Position numbers and translations under genes: made by a program. From Tanypteryx hageni (taxonomy: Eukaryota; Arthropoda; Insecta; Odonata; Petaluridae): a stretch of DNA of 64,000 nt. The notes beneath the pieces were generated by a model. The model saw only the letters and a program-made list of their open reading frames with translations, was not told the origin of the DNA and did no database searches. This document shows positions 1-14,200 of this stretch, piece by piece; the first letter of the stretch is position 1; every line of letters begins with the position of its first letter. The stretch is from positions 54,001,370 through 54,065,369 of the forward strand of contig CM054117.1 of the NCBI GenBank assembly GCA_028673005.1. The letters run 5' to 3'.

Positions 1-620
1 CTCATATGTAAAGGAGGCCAGGTTTTCAAAATCTCAAAAATGGAATTTTTTTTTTTTTAGAGGATAAAATCATCACAGAGAGGCTGTTTGGTCATCTTAC
101 TTTCTAATAAAATTTGGTAGAATTTCAAAATAAAATTCTTGAACAGAACCAAACCATTTTTGTAAAATAAATTTTGGTTTGCTTCACAGTTCAATAAATT
201 GGAGAAGTTTGGTTAGGTTTGCTGCACTCTTTTTATGTAGTTCATGTCACTGCTCACTGTCACTCCCTAGAAGCTGCCGCCTGTACGCGATGCACACATT
301 GCATCTGTGTTAAGCATGACCCTGATTAAGGTAAAAGTAAAAGTGGACGGGGAAAAATTGGACCAAGTAGAACAAGTTCTCGAACTTGGGTAGTGTTCAT
401 ACTTGAGATGGTAGAAGCACCAAATATATCAGAACAATAATCCAAACAGTAACAATTTACTTTTGTGAATTACACATGCATAAAAATAAACATATTTTAT
501 TGTCTACTAATATAAGAAGATGGATTCAGGGGAGAGCTATTTACCTATTCTAAACTCGTCCCAACTGCAGTGATTCTACATTTCGTGTCATTTACAATGC
601 AGAAAGCATACACCTTAGAG
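1..620. other. Non-coding, AT-rich left edge
   Basis: No convincing coding sequence was found on either strand. A short stretch near 60-110 resembles one near 1070-1140: both read roughly as an 'aggctgt..gtcatctta' type sequence. This suggests old dispersed repeats. Nothing else could be recognised. Confidence 0.4.
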
Positions 621-939
621 CAGTGGTGCCCAAATTTATTTTACTGGACTGCATCGGTGCTTGCAAATTCTCTGGTGGGCCTCATTGGCAGTTGCCAATC
701 ATTTGGCAGGCTGGATTAGAGGTTAAATCTGAAATTATCTATATGTTCTAAGGAGCCATGTAAGTGAAAATAAAGTTCAAATAAGGTTTTTATTGTTAAC
801 ATTTCAGTATTAAAAGTTTTCTTATCAAAATTTTCATAATACGTACGAATTTGTGGGTTAAATTTTTTGGATAGGTTTTTCATCATACCCTAGCAGGCTG
901 CACAAAAACCCTTTGCGGACCGTACTTTGGACACCACTG
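621..939. mobile_element. hAT-type MITE, copy 1
   Basis: A 319-bp element with imperfect terminal inverted repeats: CAGTGGTGCCCAAA at the left end, and CAGTGGTGTCCAAAGT read inward from the right. It is flanked by an 8-bp near-duplication, ccttagag at 613-620 and tcttagag at 940-947, differing at one base. An 8-bp duplication with CAG-starting termini is the hAT pattern. It has no coding capacity. A diverged relative in the same orientation lies at 54401-54702. Confidence 0.7.
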
Positions 940-2216
940 TCTTAGAGGCAAGCAGGCACATCTTCAGTCATATTCCGACCAGACTTATGGTAGTATGTTT
1001 TTGTTTTGTTTGTTTGTTGAATTATTAAATACTTTATCGTTGCCACAATTTAAAAAATATGCGAAGAGGGCATAATTTTTATGAAGGACAAAATCCACAA
1101 AAGGAGGGCTGTCCTCTTGAAAACAACATCTGGTCACCTTACTCATATGAAACATATTCCTATGGTCATATGTATAGGTTTCAAAAACTTAATTTATTGT
1201 TTAATAATATTTTAAATCAGCATATCCTACCTTGAAAAGAGTGAAAAAGTTCAAATGTTGCAGTGAGACCCTAATCCTAAAATTTAAATTTTCTTGTTTG
1301 TGATATTTTTAGGGGAAAATTTAACTTTTCAAAATAAATCTAAAACCATATAAAGACTATTTTGAATCAATAAAATGGCTTAGAAAATGGTATTAAAAAC
1401 TGCATGGCCTGGTTACTGCCAGACAATGATAAGAAATCTGCAAATAATTATGTTAAAAACCGATGTTTGGATATTTCACATAATTATCACCCATTTGCCA
1501 TGGAGAACATTATAAAAATATATTCTTATGTAAAAATAATGACACAGTCAAATTCAATAAGACTCCATTACATAAAAATGCATGAAATCTACTGCTGCAG
1601 GAAAAGTTACAAAAGTTTAGTCAAAACAATTTGGTGGGCAAAAATGAAAATTCAAATACATTGTCTTCAATATGTGAGCATAAATTCGAAACTGCTTGGA
1701 AGCAATATAATAAAACTCTGGGCTGCGCCAATACATGAGGCAGTGAGACAAACACACCAGGCACCTCTCAAAATTGGCACCAAAATAACACTACAATGAA
1801 TATCTTTCCATAGGAATTCTTAATTTTTTGTTTTTCCTATAATACCATTTTTTAAATTTGCAAAGAACTGATATTTTTAAGTCTATACTAAACTGACCTC
1901 GGACTGGGCAGTAGTATTTTGTACTATAATTTCTTGGCATGTACTCGTAAAGCAGAGCAGAGGAGCCAGTTCACTTTTATTAACCATTCTTGCATGTAGT
2001 GTGACAATAGAGATGCCATGGCATATTTATATTCTTTAAATGCATTATGCCTGTTCTCTGCATTGATTTATATAAAAAATTATGGCAAGTTTCATTTTAC
2101 TGCTGTGTTTTATCTTTGACAGCTGGGGTACATGTGGAAAATAATTAAATCATAATCATATCTCACCTCAGGTGGCAAAGTTTTTGGGCACAGCCCTGAT
2201 AAAATCCATTCTTTAC
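940..2216. other. Non-coding interval downstream of TMEM234
   Basis: No supported gene. One 131-codon open frame (1404-1799, plus) has no recognisable domain and looks like chance. The interval is the 3' flank of the minus-strand TMEM234 gene. Confidence 0.4.
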
Positions 2217-2222
2217 TTTATT
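2217..2222 (-). promoter_or_regulatory. Polyadenylation signal of TMEM234
   Basis: AATAAA on the minus strand (TTTATT on plus), about 35 nt past the TAA stop at 2257-2259. The hexamer is canonical and suitably placed, so the 3' UTR is probably very short. Confidence 0.55.
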
Positions 2223-2256
2223 AAAATATAAGAGAAACAATTTCAAGGTAATACTG

Positions 2257-5200
2257 TTATTTAAGTTCATTTATCCCCTTACCATACCATGCTTTATCTA
2301 TAAAACACAAAGTTATTCCTGAGATAATGAGAACCATTCCAAGGATTGTTTCTGAAAAGAAAAGATTATATAATTAATGTCATCAAAAAGTTAATATTTA
2401 AAACTACAGCAAATATAAAAGGTAACTTGTAATAAATAAAGAGAAGTTTCTTATATAGCTGATCAAACAATAATAATTATTAAAAATTTCAAACAGAAAA
2501 GTTATAATTCTTCAAAATAATAACATCATTAGCGTATGGATTTTTCGGGTTAAAAAATGTAATTTGGAGTGTATCAGATTTCTGTATTTTTTAAAATAGA
2601 TTAAAATCACATTTAAATAAAAGGAATTAAGTATTTTCTGGTTTTAATTTAGCTTTTATTTTTATTGTCTATTCAAGAATAGCTAGATCTAAACTGTGAC
2701 ACAACTATTGTTTTGAATAATGAAATAATTATATATAATGCTGCCAATTTCAAATTAATCAATTTAAAACCCATATAAAAGAGAATATTTTCCAAAATCA
2801 TCTTTTAGGCTACAACGCGGCCCTACGAGAGGGGGGGCCAGGAGGGTCATTTGGCCCAGGCCTCAAGCTCGAGGGGGCCCCAAATTTTTTTGTTCAGGGG
2901 CGGTTTTTTGCAAAGGTGCATGAGGGGGCCTCATCAAATGTCAATTCTATCATAAAACCTTATGTTCCTCTTCCTTTCTGAAAAGCTGAGGACTGGACTT
3001 TCCCTCGTTCAATATTCTACCTTTTTCCTCAGTTGTACTTGCTGCATATGAAGCCCACTCCTAGAGCTTCAAAACAAAGGAAAGCTACTCTAACCACCTC
3101 CGATATTCCTCATGGTCATCATTTATGATGAGAAACGTGCCCTGTTGTTTATCTACCATCTTCCTTCAAGAAACATAGGAGCATGGAAGGTGAGGAAGGA
3201 GGCTTAAATAAATATGCTGCTTGTCGTTAAGAAGCTCTCTGCCATATAATATCCTCCCCAAGAAGGTTTAAAGTTAGATTTTAAAGCATGCATTGACCAA
3301 ACCTATGACAGTGTATCAAATATGGCTGACAAAGGTATACAAGCAGTTCTGACTGAACATAATTCAAACTGTTTTTTCTTCAGCTGTGGAAACCACACAT
3401 TAAGTCTAATAGGTGTTGACTGCACTCAATCATGCAATGAGGCAATTGCATACTTTTTAACAGTTCAGCAAATGTACAATTTCTTCAGAAACAATCGACA
3501 AAGGTGGGAAGTTCTGAAGCAACATCTTCCTGTTAGACTGCATGGTATTTCCAAAACTAGGTGATCCACAAGGATTGGTGATGTTAAATCAATTCAGCAG
3601 CATGTGAATTCAGTGAGAAAGGCTATAAATGAGCTCAAAGATCTCAATCTCAAAGCCCTGGCTTGAGCTGAGCTTCAGTCTATTCAGAAATATATGTCCA
3701 AATTTGAATTTATTCTAATGTCAAATTTGTGGATGAAGCTACTTACATTGATCCATCAAACTAATCTAGTAATTGAGGCATGTGATGTTACACTTGATGT
3801 TGAGAGGGATAATACTGAACGTCTTTTCAATGACATTCAACAAATTCGTGAGCAATGGAATGTGATACCGACAGAGTCCAAATCAGCAGCCCATAATATT
3901 GTCATTCCACCTGATTTCTCCACCAGTCACAAGTTACCTTAGAATTAAAATAAAAATTCCTGAACTGTAAAGTAATCCAGATGAACACACAGGCAGAACC
4001 ATAACAAGGGAGAGGTGAGTGAGGCACTTGCCTCGGGTGCAAAGCTGAGAGGCGCAGAAAAAATATATAAAAAATTATTATACATCTACGATCCCTAGCA
4101 TGCCATTAAGAAAAGGGTGCATTTTTATAAAACCAAATTGAGCCGAGCGTTGCAATTTCAAACTTCGCGTGATATCATGTATGTTCATCACGAGGCACGG
4201 TATATGTTCACCCGAGGCTAACGAGGGATATAGGCCTGCCAGCTCCCCCACTCTTTCTGCTCTCTCCAAGAATAGTGGTCATTTATTGTTGCTTTGTATT
4301 GTAGCAAGAGTTGCCAATATTGGTTTTTGTTAAATATTTTCTTTCTAAGATATCTATTTTTTTTATATTTGACGAATTTCATCTATTTATTATTTATTTT
4401 ATTTCAGACTATCATAACAAGTCCTGCCTCATGAATTCTAACGAATAATAAATTCTGGGGCAGAGTATCGTAAATGACAAAAAGATGCCACAGTAGAAAA
4501 TGAAAAGATGTTGAAGAAAATGGGGAAATGGATAGCGAAAAATGCATCGAACGCTGGAAATACACCAACAGCTGACCTCTCCGAGATCATAAACTTGGCA
4601 ATGGTGTCTAATAGTGAGAATGACAATCATCATACAACTTCAGCATTTATTGTTACTATTGAACAGCAATTGGATCTTGACGTTACAACTTCAGTATTTA
4701 TTACTGACAATGATCTGAAACTTGACACCTTTGATATCATGACTAAAGCATCCATTGTTAGTATAGAGATTGAGCAATACACTGATCTCAAGGCTTCAAC
4801 TTCGTCACCAATTACGATTGTTGACATTAAGAATGGCTGCAACCGGCAACAAAATTCAACTGCAATGCAAATCAATTTTAACGATCCACCATTTTGACCT
4901 TGTATAAACGACAAAATTAAATGCCACCATATTGAACATGGACCTGACCAGGGAAAAGCTGCAGATTTTTGTGAATCAACGTCGGCAGATGGAAGAAAAT
5001 TTTCAGGGGACTGGTTTTTTAAAATGCTTTCTAATGGTGAAACCATAGAGCTCAACTGGCTTATTTACTCTGAAACTAGTAAGCCCATTTTTTGTTTTTC
5101 ACGCATATTATTCGATCAGCAGTTTTCCAAACCGATTATTGTAAATCAGAAAACAGGATTTAATGATCGGAAAATTTTTAAAAGTGTTGTAGAACATGAA

Positions 5201-8200
5201 AATTCAACCAATGATCGTGAAAATTTCTGTAAATTGAAATCCCTACAAAAAAGATTATTGAGTGGAGAATGTATCGATTATGCACTACAAAAAGCTATTG
5301 AATCTGATAAACAAAAATGGATACATATTCTGAAAATAATTCTTGATGCTGTGATGTTTTGTGCCGAAAACAATTTACCACTTAGAGGATTGTGTAGCAT
5401 TATAGAAAACACTAATTCGGGAATATTTCTTAATCCATTGGAACTTATAAGTCATTATGATTTTGAACTAAAACAGCATAACGTAACTCACAAAAAAGGT
5501 TCAGTGAGTTATTTTTCACCAGCTATACAAAATGAATTTATTGGGTTACTAGCAAACCAAGTTCGTAATGAAATTATATCCAAATTAAAAAAAGAAAAAT
5601 ATTATTCTATGCTTCTGGAATGCACATCAGACATATCTCATCATGAGCTAATGTCCCAGATTGCGAGATACGTGAGAACTGACAATGGAATTGTACCTAT
5701 AGAAGAAAGTTTCATAGACTTCATTGAAACCAAGGAAAAAATGGGAAGTGGATTAACCGAAGAAATAATAAAGAAGTTCGAAAAGGATGGGATTGATCTT
5801 CAAAACGCGAGGGGGCCAAGGGTATGATAATGGAGCAAATATTTCAGGTATGTACAGAGGCATCAAAGCTGTCATTTTACAAAAAATACATTTGCGAATT
5901 TTGTACCATGTTCAGTCTCAATTTGGTTGGAGTATGTGCGGTTTCTGTAAATTCTTCTATGACTTCATTCTTTGGCACTGTACAAAAAATATACACATTT
6001 TTTATAATTCTACCACTCGCTGGGATATTTTAATTGGTATATTAAAAGTATCACTAAAAGGTCATGCTGATGCTAGATGGTTATCAAAAGTAAATTCAAT
6101 TATAGGCTTAAATTTGCAGATTTCAGAAGTTACCAAGGCCCTAACAAATGTTGCTGTTGCATCAAAATGTGTAGAAACAGTTTCAACAGCTAATAGCCTT
6201 GTTAAAAAAATTAATTATGAGTTTTTGTGCACATTATCCATAGGGCATAATATCGAAACTCATATTGCCAGGGTAAATAAAGCCCTACAAGCAGAAGGCA
6301 TTACTGTTTGTCAGACTTCTAAGATGATCTACGGATTGCAAAATACTTTTAAAGAGATGCATGGAAGCGATACCTATATGGTGAATATTTTTACAGATTG
6401 TAAAAAATCGGCTAAAAATATAGAAATACCAGCAGAATTTATGGAATCCAGAAAGCGAAAAATTAAAATACTACAGCTTTATGAGTTGGAAGACAAAAGT
6501 TGTAATTTATCAGCTGAACAAGATACAAATAAAAGTCATATTTGACAGCATAATATTTGAGTTAAACTGGAAATATGAAACTTTACATGAGATATCTTCT
6601 GATTTTGATTTTCTTTCGGGCGATTCATTTGTTAAAATGGATACTGTTAATCTTCAAAAAGCAGCAGTGGATTTGTCGTAAATATGACAGCAATTTGAAA
6701 GTCTCAGAAATTTCATAAGAGATTCCATGTTTTAAACATCAGGCATTAATGCTGTTTCCATGGGTCATGAGAGGTTAACAAAAATGTCCATCTTGTCAAT
6801 ATAACACGAGGTAGAAAATAATATTAATTATGATGCAATTATTGATGAATTTGCCTCATTTAGTAATTGTAAAAAATAATCATACCTGATATGGTTTAAT
6901 TTTTGTGATTTTTTAATAGAGTTAAATGCACACCTACATATGCATTAGTTGATTGTGTATGCAAATCTCATGACTATAATAAATAAACGTTATTATTATT
7001 CCTGTTATTTACTTATTTTCCTTTTTTAACAAAATAATTACTATGAAAATATATGGGGGATGCAATTTTATATTCTTGCCTCAGGTACAAAATTAGCTAG
7101 TTACGGCTCTGCACACACATCAATAAGAAGAGAAAATGGAAAAAAATTAAAATGATACTTAGAAGTACTTAGCAAGTTTTTCCAGTTTTCCGAGTGATTG
7201 TGTGTGTGCTTTTCCTTTCCTTTAGGCTAATTTTCAACAACAGGTTCCTGTAGGCCACCATCCAGCAAACTTGTAAGTATCATTTTAATTCCTTTTCATT
7301 TTCTTTTCTTACTGACGTATATGTGCTCATCTGGATTATTTTACAGTCCGGGAGTTTTTATTTTAATTCCATTCTGTACACCGTAGTCTCCAAATTCTAT
7401 TTTCAACAAGTGACCTTCTAAATATTATGCTGAGCAGCACTGTAGGATCAATCCCTTCTTTGTCATTATTGACTATTCAATCGGGTCGATTAGATTACTG
7501 CAACTAATTTATGCATTCTTTGGATATCTTTGGCAGTTCAACAGACTAAGTAATGAGGATCTGCATTATGCGGCAGACCAATTTCAGTATAAGTATAAAA
7601 AGGAAATCTCAAAGGATTTCAGTGAAGAAATCATCTTCCTCAAGTGAATATATACTCTGTGAACTTTTAAGTTGAATTGTAAGCCGAAAGAATTGCTACA
7701 AGAAATACTCGAACTCTGACTCTCTGGGATGTTTCCTAATATCACAATTGTGTATTTTTCTTAGATTGCCTGCATCGGTGACTTCGTGTGAACGCACTTT
7801 CAGCGTGATAAAGCGGGTTAAGAATTACCACCGTTCAACAATGGGACAAGAGTGATTGGTTAGGCTTGCAATGCTTAACATAAACTATGACACTGTACGT
7901 AACTTAGATTTTTCATCAATAATTAATAAATTTGCAGAAGCAAAAGCTAGAAAAGCATTTCTTCAATAAAAAATTATTCAAATAATTTATTAGCTTAAAT
8001 ATTTGTTTATTTATCTTTTTATCCATCAAAATATCAACAATGAATGTTGAATAGGACATGCAAGAAAGAAATATAAAATATGATGGTCTTACTTTGTTCT
8101 TGCAGGACCTTCAAGTATTACATAACCCAATTTCACCAGTTATTTATAACCGATATAATCCTGTGTAACCCTCAATTAGAACCCCCTCTCTCCTCTTGAT

Positions 8201-11200
8201 TATGTAATGCACAGAATTTTTCATTTTGCGCTCACTTTTTTTTAAGTTTTCTCTAAAGGGTCATTTCAACGTGGTCTACATTATTGGCGGGGTAGAAAGC
8301 ACAGTAGGCGAAACACTTTTTCGGATTATATCTTTTCTTTAAGGGGTCAGATGATTTTATGAAAGAGTGCTATATAGTGCAAGCTTGAGCCCCCTACCCC
8401 TATGGTAACCCACTATAACCATACAACGAACCCCGACCACCAGAGTGGGTAACGTAATGCTTAAACGCTTCTTTATGGGAATTTATTTAAATTTTAATAC
8501 GGTTAGGGGACTCAAAATCTGGAAGTAGTGCAGGCCTCTCTAAGTCTCTCGGAGGGCCTGAGTGCATCTATAATATAATTCCTGAGTGCATCTATAATAT
8601 AATTCAAAGTGTTTGTTTGTTGGTCCAGCTATGCAAATCAATGTGCTTGATCCTAGAGCCACCAAAATTAGTATGCTATCTAATATGATCAAAAGGAAGA
8701 ACATAGAAGGGTTTAGAGGATGAAATTTCAACCTCCCAAGTTTACCTGTCTATTCTGTTTGAACGGCTATAACTCCGCCATTTTAGCTTCATATCTAACC
8801 AAAAGTAAAAGAAGAAAGGAAACTGATCAAAGGAATGGAAGAAAGGAAGGCAAAATTTTTAGGCCATGTGATTAGACATAATGAATTAATTGTGAACATC
8901 TTGGAGGGGAAACTGTTAGGGAAGAAAGGAAGAGGCAGACCAAGAAAGAAATACCTAGATGACGTGAAGTCAGTGATGGGAGTTAAGAAATACGAGATGT
9001 TGAAGAGAATGGCAGAGGACAGGAGTTCATGGCTGCAGCGACAAGGCTTAGCCTTTAGATGAAGAAGAAGAAGATCTAACCAAATTTTGGATTTACACTT
9101 ACAATGATACAGTGAATGGATAAACTGTGAAACATTGAAACAATATTGGTATTTCCTGTGGCCAGCACATGACTTACAGATAGCTAAAATTGAGACTGAA
9201 TGGAAGAACCTAGCAAAGTATATGACGGCTCATTTGAAAGCTTAAATCACTCTGGCATCGGGAAACGTAAAAGTTTTGTATTTTCATGTGGCCAGCACAT
9301 GACTTTTCAATACCTAAAAGTAAAGGCAAATAAAAGAACCTACGGAAGTATGTAACCACTTATTTAAAAGCTTACAATCACTTATCTCGAGAGTACCTTG
9401 AGTTTGAATGAAAATATTAGCAAGTGATATGAGCATGGAAAATTCAAAATTACATAAAACTGACCGAATATAATTCAAAAGATCATACTGCGAAGTACAA
9501 GAAGTTATACAGTTACATATTTTTAAATCCTCCAATCAGAAACTATGTCTGCCAAATAGAAATTCTAAAAATGTATACAGCACAGTGATATTCTACCTGA
9601 CCTCTAGTGAACCAAAGTGATAATTGTAATACAGATTCTCAGCATTACAGATGATTTCAAATTGTATTTAAAACTTATATGAAAACCCAACTTATTAATA
9701 ATTTCTTCCCTCATTATCATCGTGATAACTGCAATACAAGCAAAGTAATGTAAATCAGCAAAATTGTCTGCAAGTCTTGTAGCGGCCTAGCCTTGTCAGT
9801 AGTAACAGCATAAGTAAACCATAAATAGTATAGACATTTTAACTTAACTGCAAAATGAATTAATGGAATTTAATTCATATAGCCTTAATAAAAACGAGTG
9901 TGCATCACGTTCCTTTAAATTCGATTTTTTTGTGTTTTGAGACCCCAAGCACGATAAAAAAGTGTATTAATAGATATCTCGTGGCGAGTTTGCAGGAAGT
10001 GGTTGTTAAATTTTGAATAAGTTTTAGAGTGTGTTAACTGTGTTTCAAAAACTTGTTAACTGCTGTTGAAAAATTAAACAGGCTTCTACAGTAAAAATCT
10101 AAAATGAAAACAAAGAATTAATTATTATTATTATTTATTTTTAAAATTATTTAATTAATTACTTGCAAGTTGCCTCTTATTAAACAGTAAATAAATGTTT
10201 AACTGAAATAATTGTTTTACTCTATTAGTAAAATAATAATAATAATAGTTTAATTTTTTAATGTTTTTTTGTTTTTTTAAAAGAAAAGTTTATTTTTAGA
10301 GAACTGGTTGCTAAAATATTGGCAGCTCGCCACTGACCAACACCAAATAAAATTTAATAAAATATGGCCCTGAATTGGGTGTGTTCCATGTTTTACATGT
10401 ATATATGATGAAAGAAAGCTTGTAGTCAATGCAAACACATGATTATAACTATAATTAAATAATTATTCACATTTTAATCTTCCTCACATGGCCATACGCA
10501 ATAACATAACCCCTGCTTTACACAAGGAACTACTCTAACATGAAAACATCTATGTATTCGACTTTGGCTTCAGGTCTCAGTCTTTTTAAGGCCGAATAAC
10601 AGAATGTTATCCAAATACCAAACTATTTTTATAATTTTATTTTTATACAAAAGGGAAAATATGGAACAGATATTATTTAACAATACACAGGGTGTTTATA
10701 AAGTCCTTGTGCAAATTGAAACCTTTAAAAATTTGAAAAAAGATATCAAAGAAGCAGGCTGTAAACGGCAAATAAAAGAATAATACATTGAGTTTTTGAC
10801 TCAAATCAATTCAAATGTCTAGGCTTCAACATAATCACCATCTTTTAAGATACACCATTCAATTAGTTTAGATTATGAAATAAACACATTTCAGGTTGAG
10901 CGAACACATTGAAACCATTTGAAATGAAAATAGAAAAAAATGCCTAATATCTGCTATCTATCAAAAAACTGAAGTAACAGAAAAAATAAATAATGAAGGA
11001 TAATTGCCATTTATTTTATTTAAAAACTAGCACAACTGTCTGTCAAATATGACGGATATGCATGAATTAAGTATTAAGTTAAAATAAAATTGAAATAAAA
11101 AAAATCTGATGTGGCCATACCTGTAATATTTCTAAAAATTCTGAATAGGTTACATAATAATAAATATTTTAAGAAACTGCGAGAAAATTTTAGACTTTAT

Positions 11201-14200
11201 AAAGAACATAAATAAACTCAAACCACAGTCTTCTGATATTGGATATAGCCACGAAGTTCCAACAATTAAGAAAATAAAAAGGAGCTTTACTAAGATGTAA
11301 CTAAGCGTCCATTGTTAACAATAGCTAAATAATTTATTTTAAAGATATCTCTTAAACAATGCATTATATGGAAAAATGTTTCGAACAAAGGATGTAGAAA
11401 ATTAAATTTCCTACAACTTTTATTCCAATACATTTTTACATATATCAAATATTAAAGAAAATATTTCAAAATAACGGATGACTGATTTTTACCAAAAACC
11501 AATCAGTTCTTGTGACTTTCATAAAAATGTTAAATATAAAATTTTGCTAATAAATAGAAGAGGAGACGACGGTGAGTAAAACTGTGAATTGAAGATTCGA
11601 CCCCCCTCTGCAGTTTAACAGTTCCCCCTTCCCCTCCTCCCCACCCACTTTCACTTTCTCACCAACGGACAACAGTTTAAATTTATGTACGGCAACCAGC
11701 ACACCCCACTCGACAGCAGCTACTAATGATGACAGCTTGGCTCTCAAAATACATATTTAGCGCTCTCTTCTTCAAGTTAAATTCCTTTTTGTTTACGGTC
11801 GGAGTCGAATCTTCAATTCATAAAATTTTGCATTGACCTGATTAATAGTTAGAGAGCACACAAAAAAGCTGTCACATACACACAAACTCACTCACACAGA
11901 CATCATTAAGAAAATGGTCAAAACGTGTTCAGGGGACCTCAAAACATGTATTTCCGTTGAAATCAATTTTTTCATGAGAACAATACTTCCCCCTATACTA
12001 TTTGCCATTTGGCCAAGTTATAGGTTGGGCTATTTATTCCTGATGCAATCGGTCTCATGGTTTTATCATCTTTATGTATTTTGGGGAGACAGTACAATTT
12101 TGGTATGTTTGGGTTTGAAATTTTTAACTTGTAGCTTAATTTATTATCAATAATGGTTTTACATCCTTTAATGATGTCTTTAGTTTTTTGAATCATGGAA
12201 TTTAATGGGTTCTTCTTGAGTTTAATGTAAGGTCCATTGTTCAACATAATTTGGACGTTGTCAAAGTATTGTGTCTTATCCATGATCACTATTTTATGGC
12301 CCTTGTCAGCCTTAATGTAAAAACAATCTTTATCTCTGAGTTGTTTCATGGTTTTGGAATAGTTTTTAGGATGAAACTTATTTAATTTGTTCAAGTTGTG
12401 TTGGATTTGTATTGAACAAGCTTGTCGGATATAATTTTTGGAGTTTTCATCGAAAAATTCAATGGATTTTTCAATGTCTGTGATTAAATTATCTATAGGT
12501 GGTTTCCTTGGTGGGAAAGCAAATTTCAAACCCCTATCTAAAAGAGACAATTCATCCTGAGAAAAAGGTAAATTGGACAAGTTTTCAGTAAAATCAGATG
12601 TATGTGAAGTAATACTAGGTTGATTTGTAATACTGGGTTGATTTGTTTTTTTGTGTATGTTGTCAATAGTTTATCCCCTTGTTTCTTAAGAAACTTTAAT
12701 TTTTTATCTAAAGTTATGGATTTAATATGAAACTTATGAGTGTTGGTCTCGTGCATTTTATGTTCAAAATTGTTCCATAATTCAAATTCAACAGGATGTA
12801 AATTTTTTGTAATTTTTAAGTGTAGTTCAACAGTAGACAGAACAGAATCTTTGAACAAGTCTGGTATTTATAAAATACAATGCTCACACTGCGACAAAAA
12901 GTACATAGGACAAACAAGAAGGAAACTAATAACACGCTTCAAGGAACACATGGCTCACTATAAATATAATCGTTTTGAAAAATCAAGCGTTGCCAACCAC
13001 ATTTTTGAAATAGGTAATAGTATACACGTAAACGATTTAACATTGATAACTTCAGCCAATAACTCACTAAACTCGTTAGAAAACCTTCACATTTACAAAA
13101 ACCGCGATACACTTATGAACACGGACACAGATTTCAACAAGACCCTATACAAATTGACAGATTTAAACGACACACACGCCGAAAAATCTTTCCGCGTTTC
13201 ACTTGTTTCTCGGTTGTCTTCTTAACACTTTCCGTTTCAAACCTGGCAGTTGGCTTCCAGTCACTGTTGAAACAGGTTTTACCCCTGACGATGCCCACCT
13301 AGTGGGCGAAATGCATTGGGTGTTGTAACCCTCTAATTGTTTGGCTAAAGGAGTATTTTACCTTTATTAACATAATAGATATGTTTGCTGCTAATCAAGC
13401 TCAAAAAAAACTTTAAAATAAATGATTCTTGACTGAGCTCTCATTTAGTGGTATTTCATCTTAATTTTTAGCCTACTTTCCAGAATGTAAATAAGACATA
13501 GTTTCGGTGTCGTGTCTGTCTGTCCATCTGTCTTTCCGTCCCCCCTATTAACTTTTGCACCAATAGACAGATTTTCATGAAACTTGGTGGAAATCTCCTG
13601 ATACTGAAGCTGAGCTCCCAAGGATTGTTTTGGCTGTGAATATTGAAAGTCCCAGGTTCGATTCCAGGAACTATCCTTCCCATTTGATTTACCGTAGATA
13701 CCCGCATATAATGCGCACTTTTTTTCGAAATATTTGAGTTAAAAATTAGGATGCATGTTATACAAGGGTACATAATCTTCCTATTTTCATTTGACCTCAT
13801 ATTTCCACAATTTCGGCACAGTAATTACTGCCCGGGTATCCTCATATTTTTCTTGGGGATTTTTACGAAAAGTAAGGTAGATAATAGTAAAAATTTACTA
13901 ACTAATTCTATAAACATACATTAATTAGATATGAAAAGAATGAATTCAGTATTTATTCATTTTAAAAGCCAAGAAATTCTTCGTCACTGGACCATTCTTC
14001 TTCGATGTTGTTATCGGAATCGTCATCTTACTCATGACGTCACCCTACACCAGCACCTGGCCTGGCGGTGAGGTACTGGTACTACTTACAATTAGAAACA
14101 ATGGCAGCTGATGCCTTTGAGTACGCAGGGAATTGATGCTTCTTGTAGAACTAAATAAAGTTATCGTTCCCTACCTTTCTCTAAGCATTCATACGTGATT

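Larger units (their letters stand above)
2815..7980 (+). pseudogene. Degraded hAT transposase (ZMYM1/DUF4371-like), outer copy
   Basis: Broken plus-strand transposase. The 3322-3564 segment reads FFFSCGNHTLSLIGVDCTQS and then VQQMYNFFRNN..RWEVLKQHL, the usual 'cgaHsLnLvg…Fff..vq.lynFf' block of ZMYM1-like hAT proteins. 3694-3942 continues the fold (ACDVTLDVERDNTERLFND). After an interruption, 7540-7970 carries the C-terminal dimerisation region (LPASVTSCERTFSVIKRVKN and a downstream LVRLAMLNINYD), broken by one stop. Between the two halves lie an inverted repeat and a second hAT element. The outer limits are approximate; the G/C-rich stretch at 2815-2890 may be the left end. The copy is dead. 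Confidence 0.7.

Noticed and set aside
1404..1799. Plus-strand frame of 131 codons
   Set aside because: No domain, no splice support, AT-rich composition; consistent with chance.
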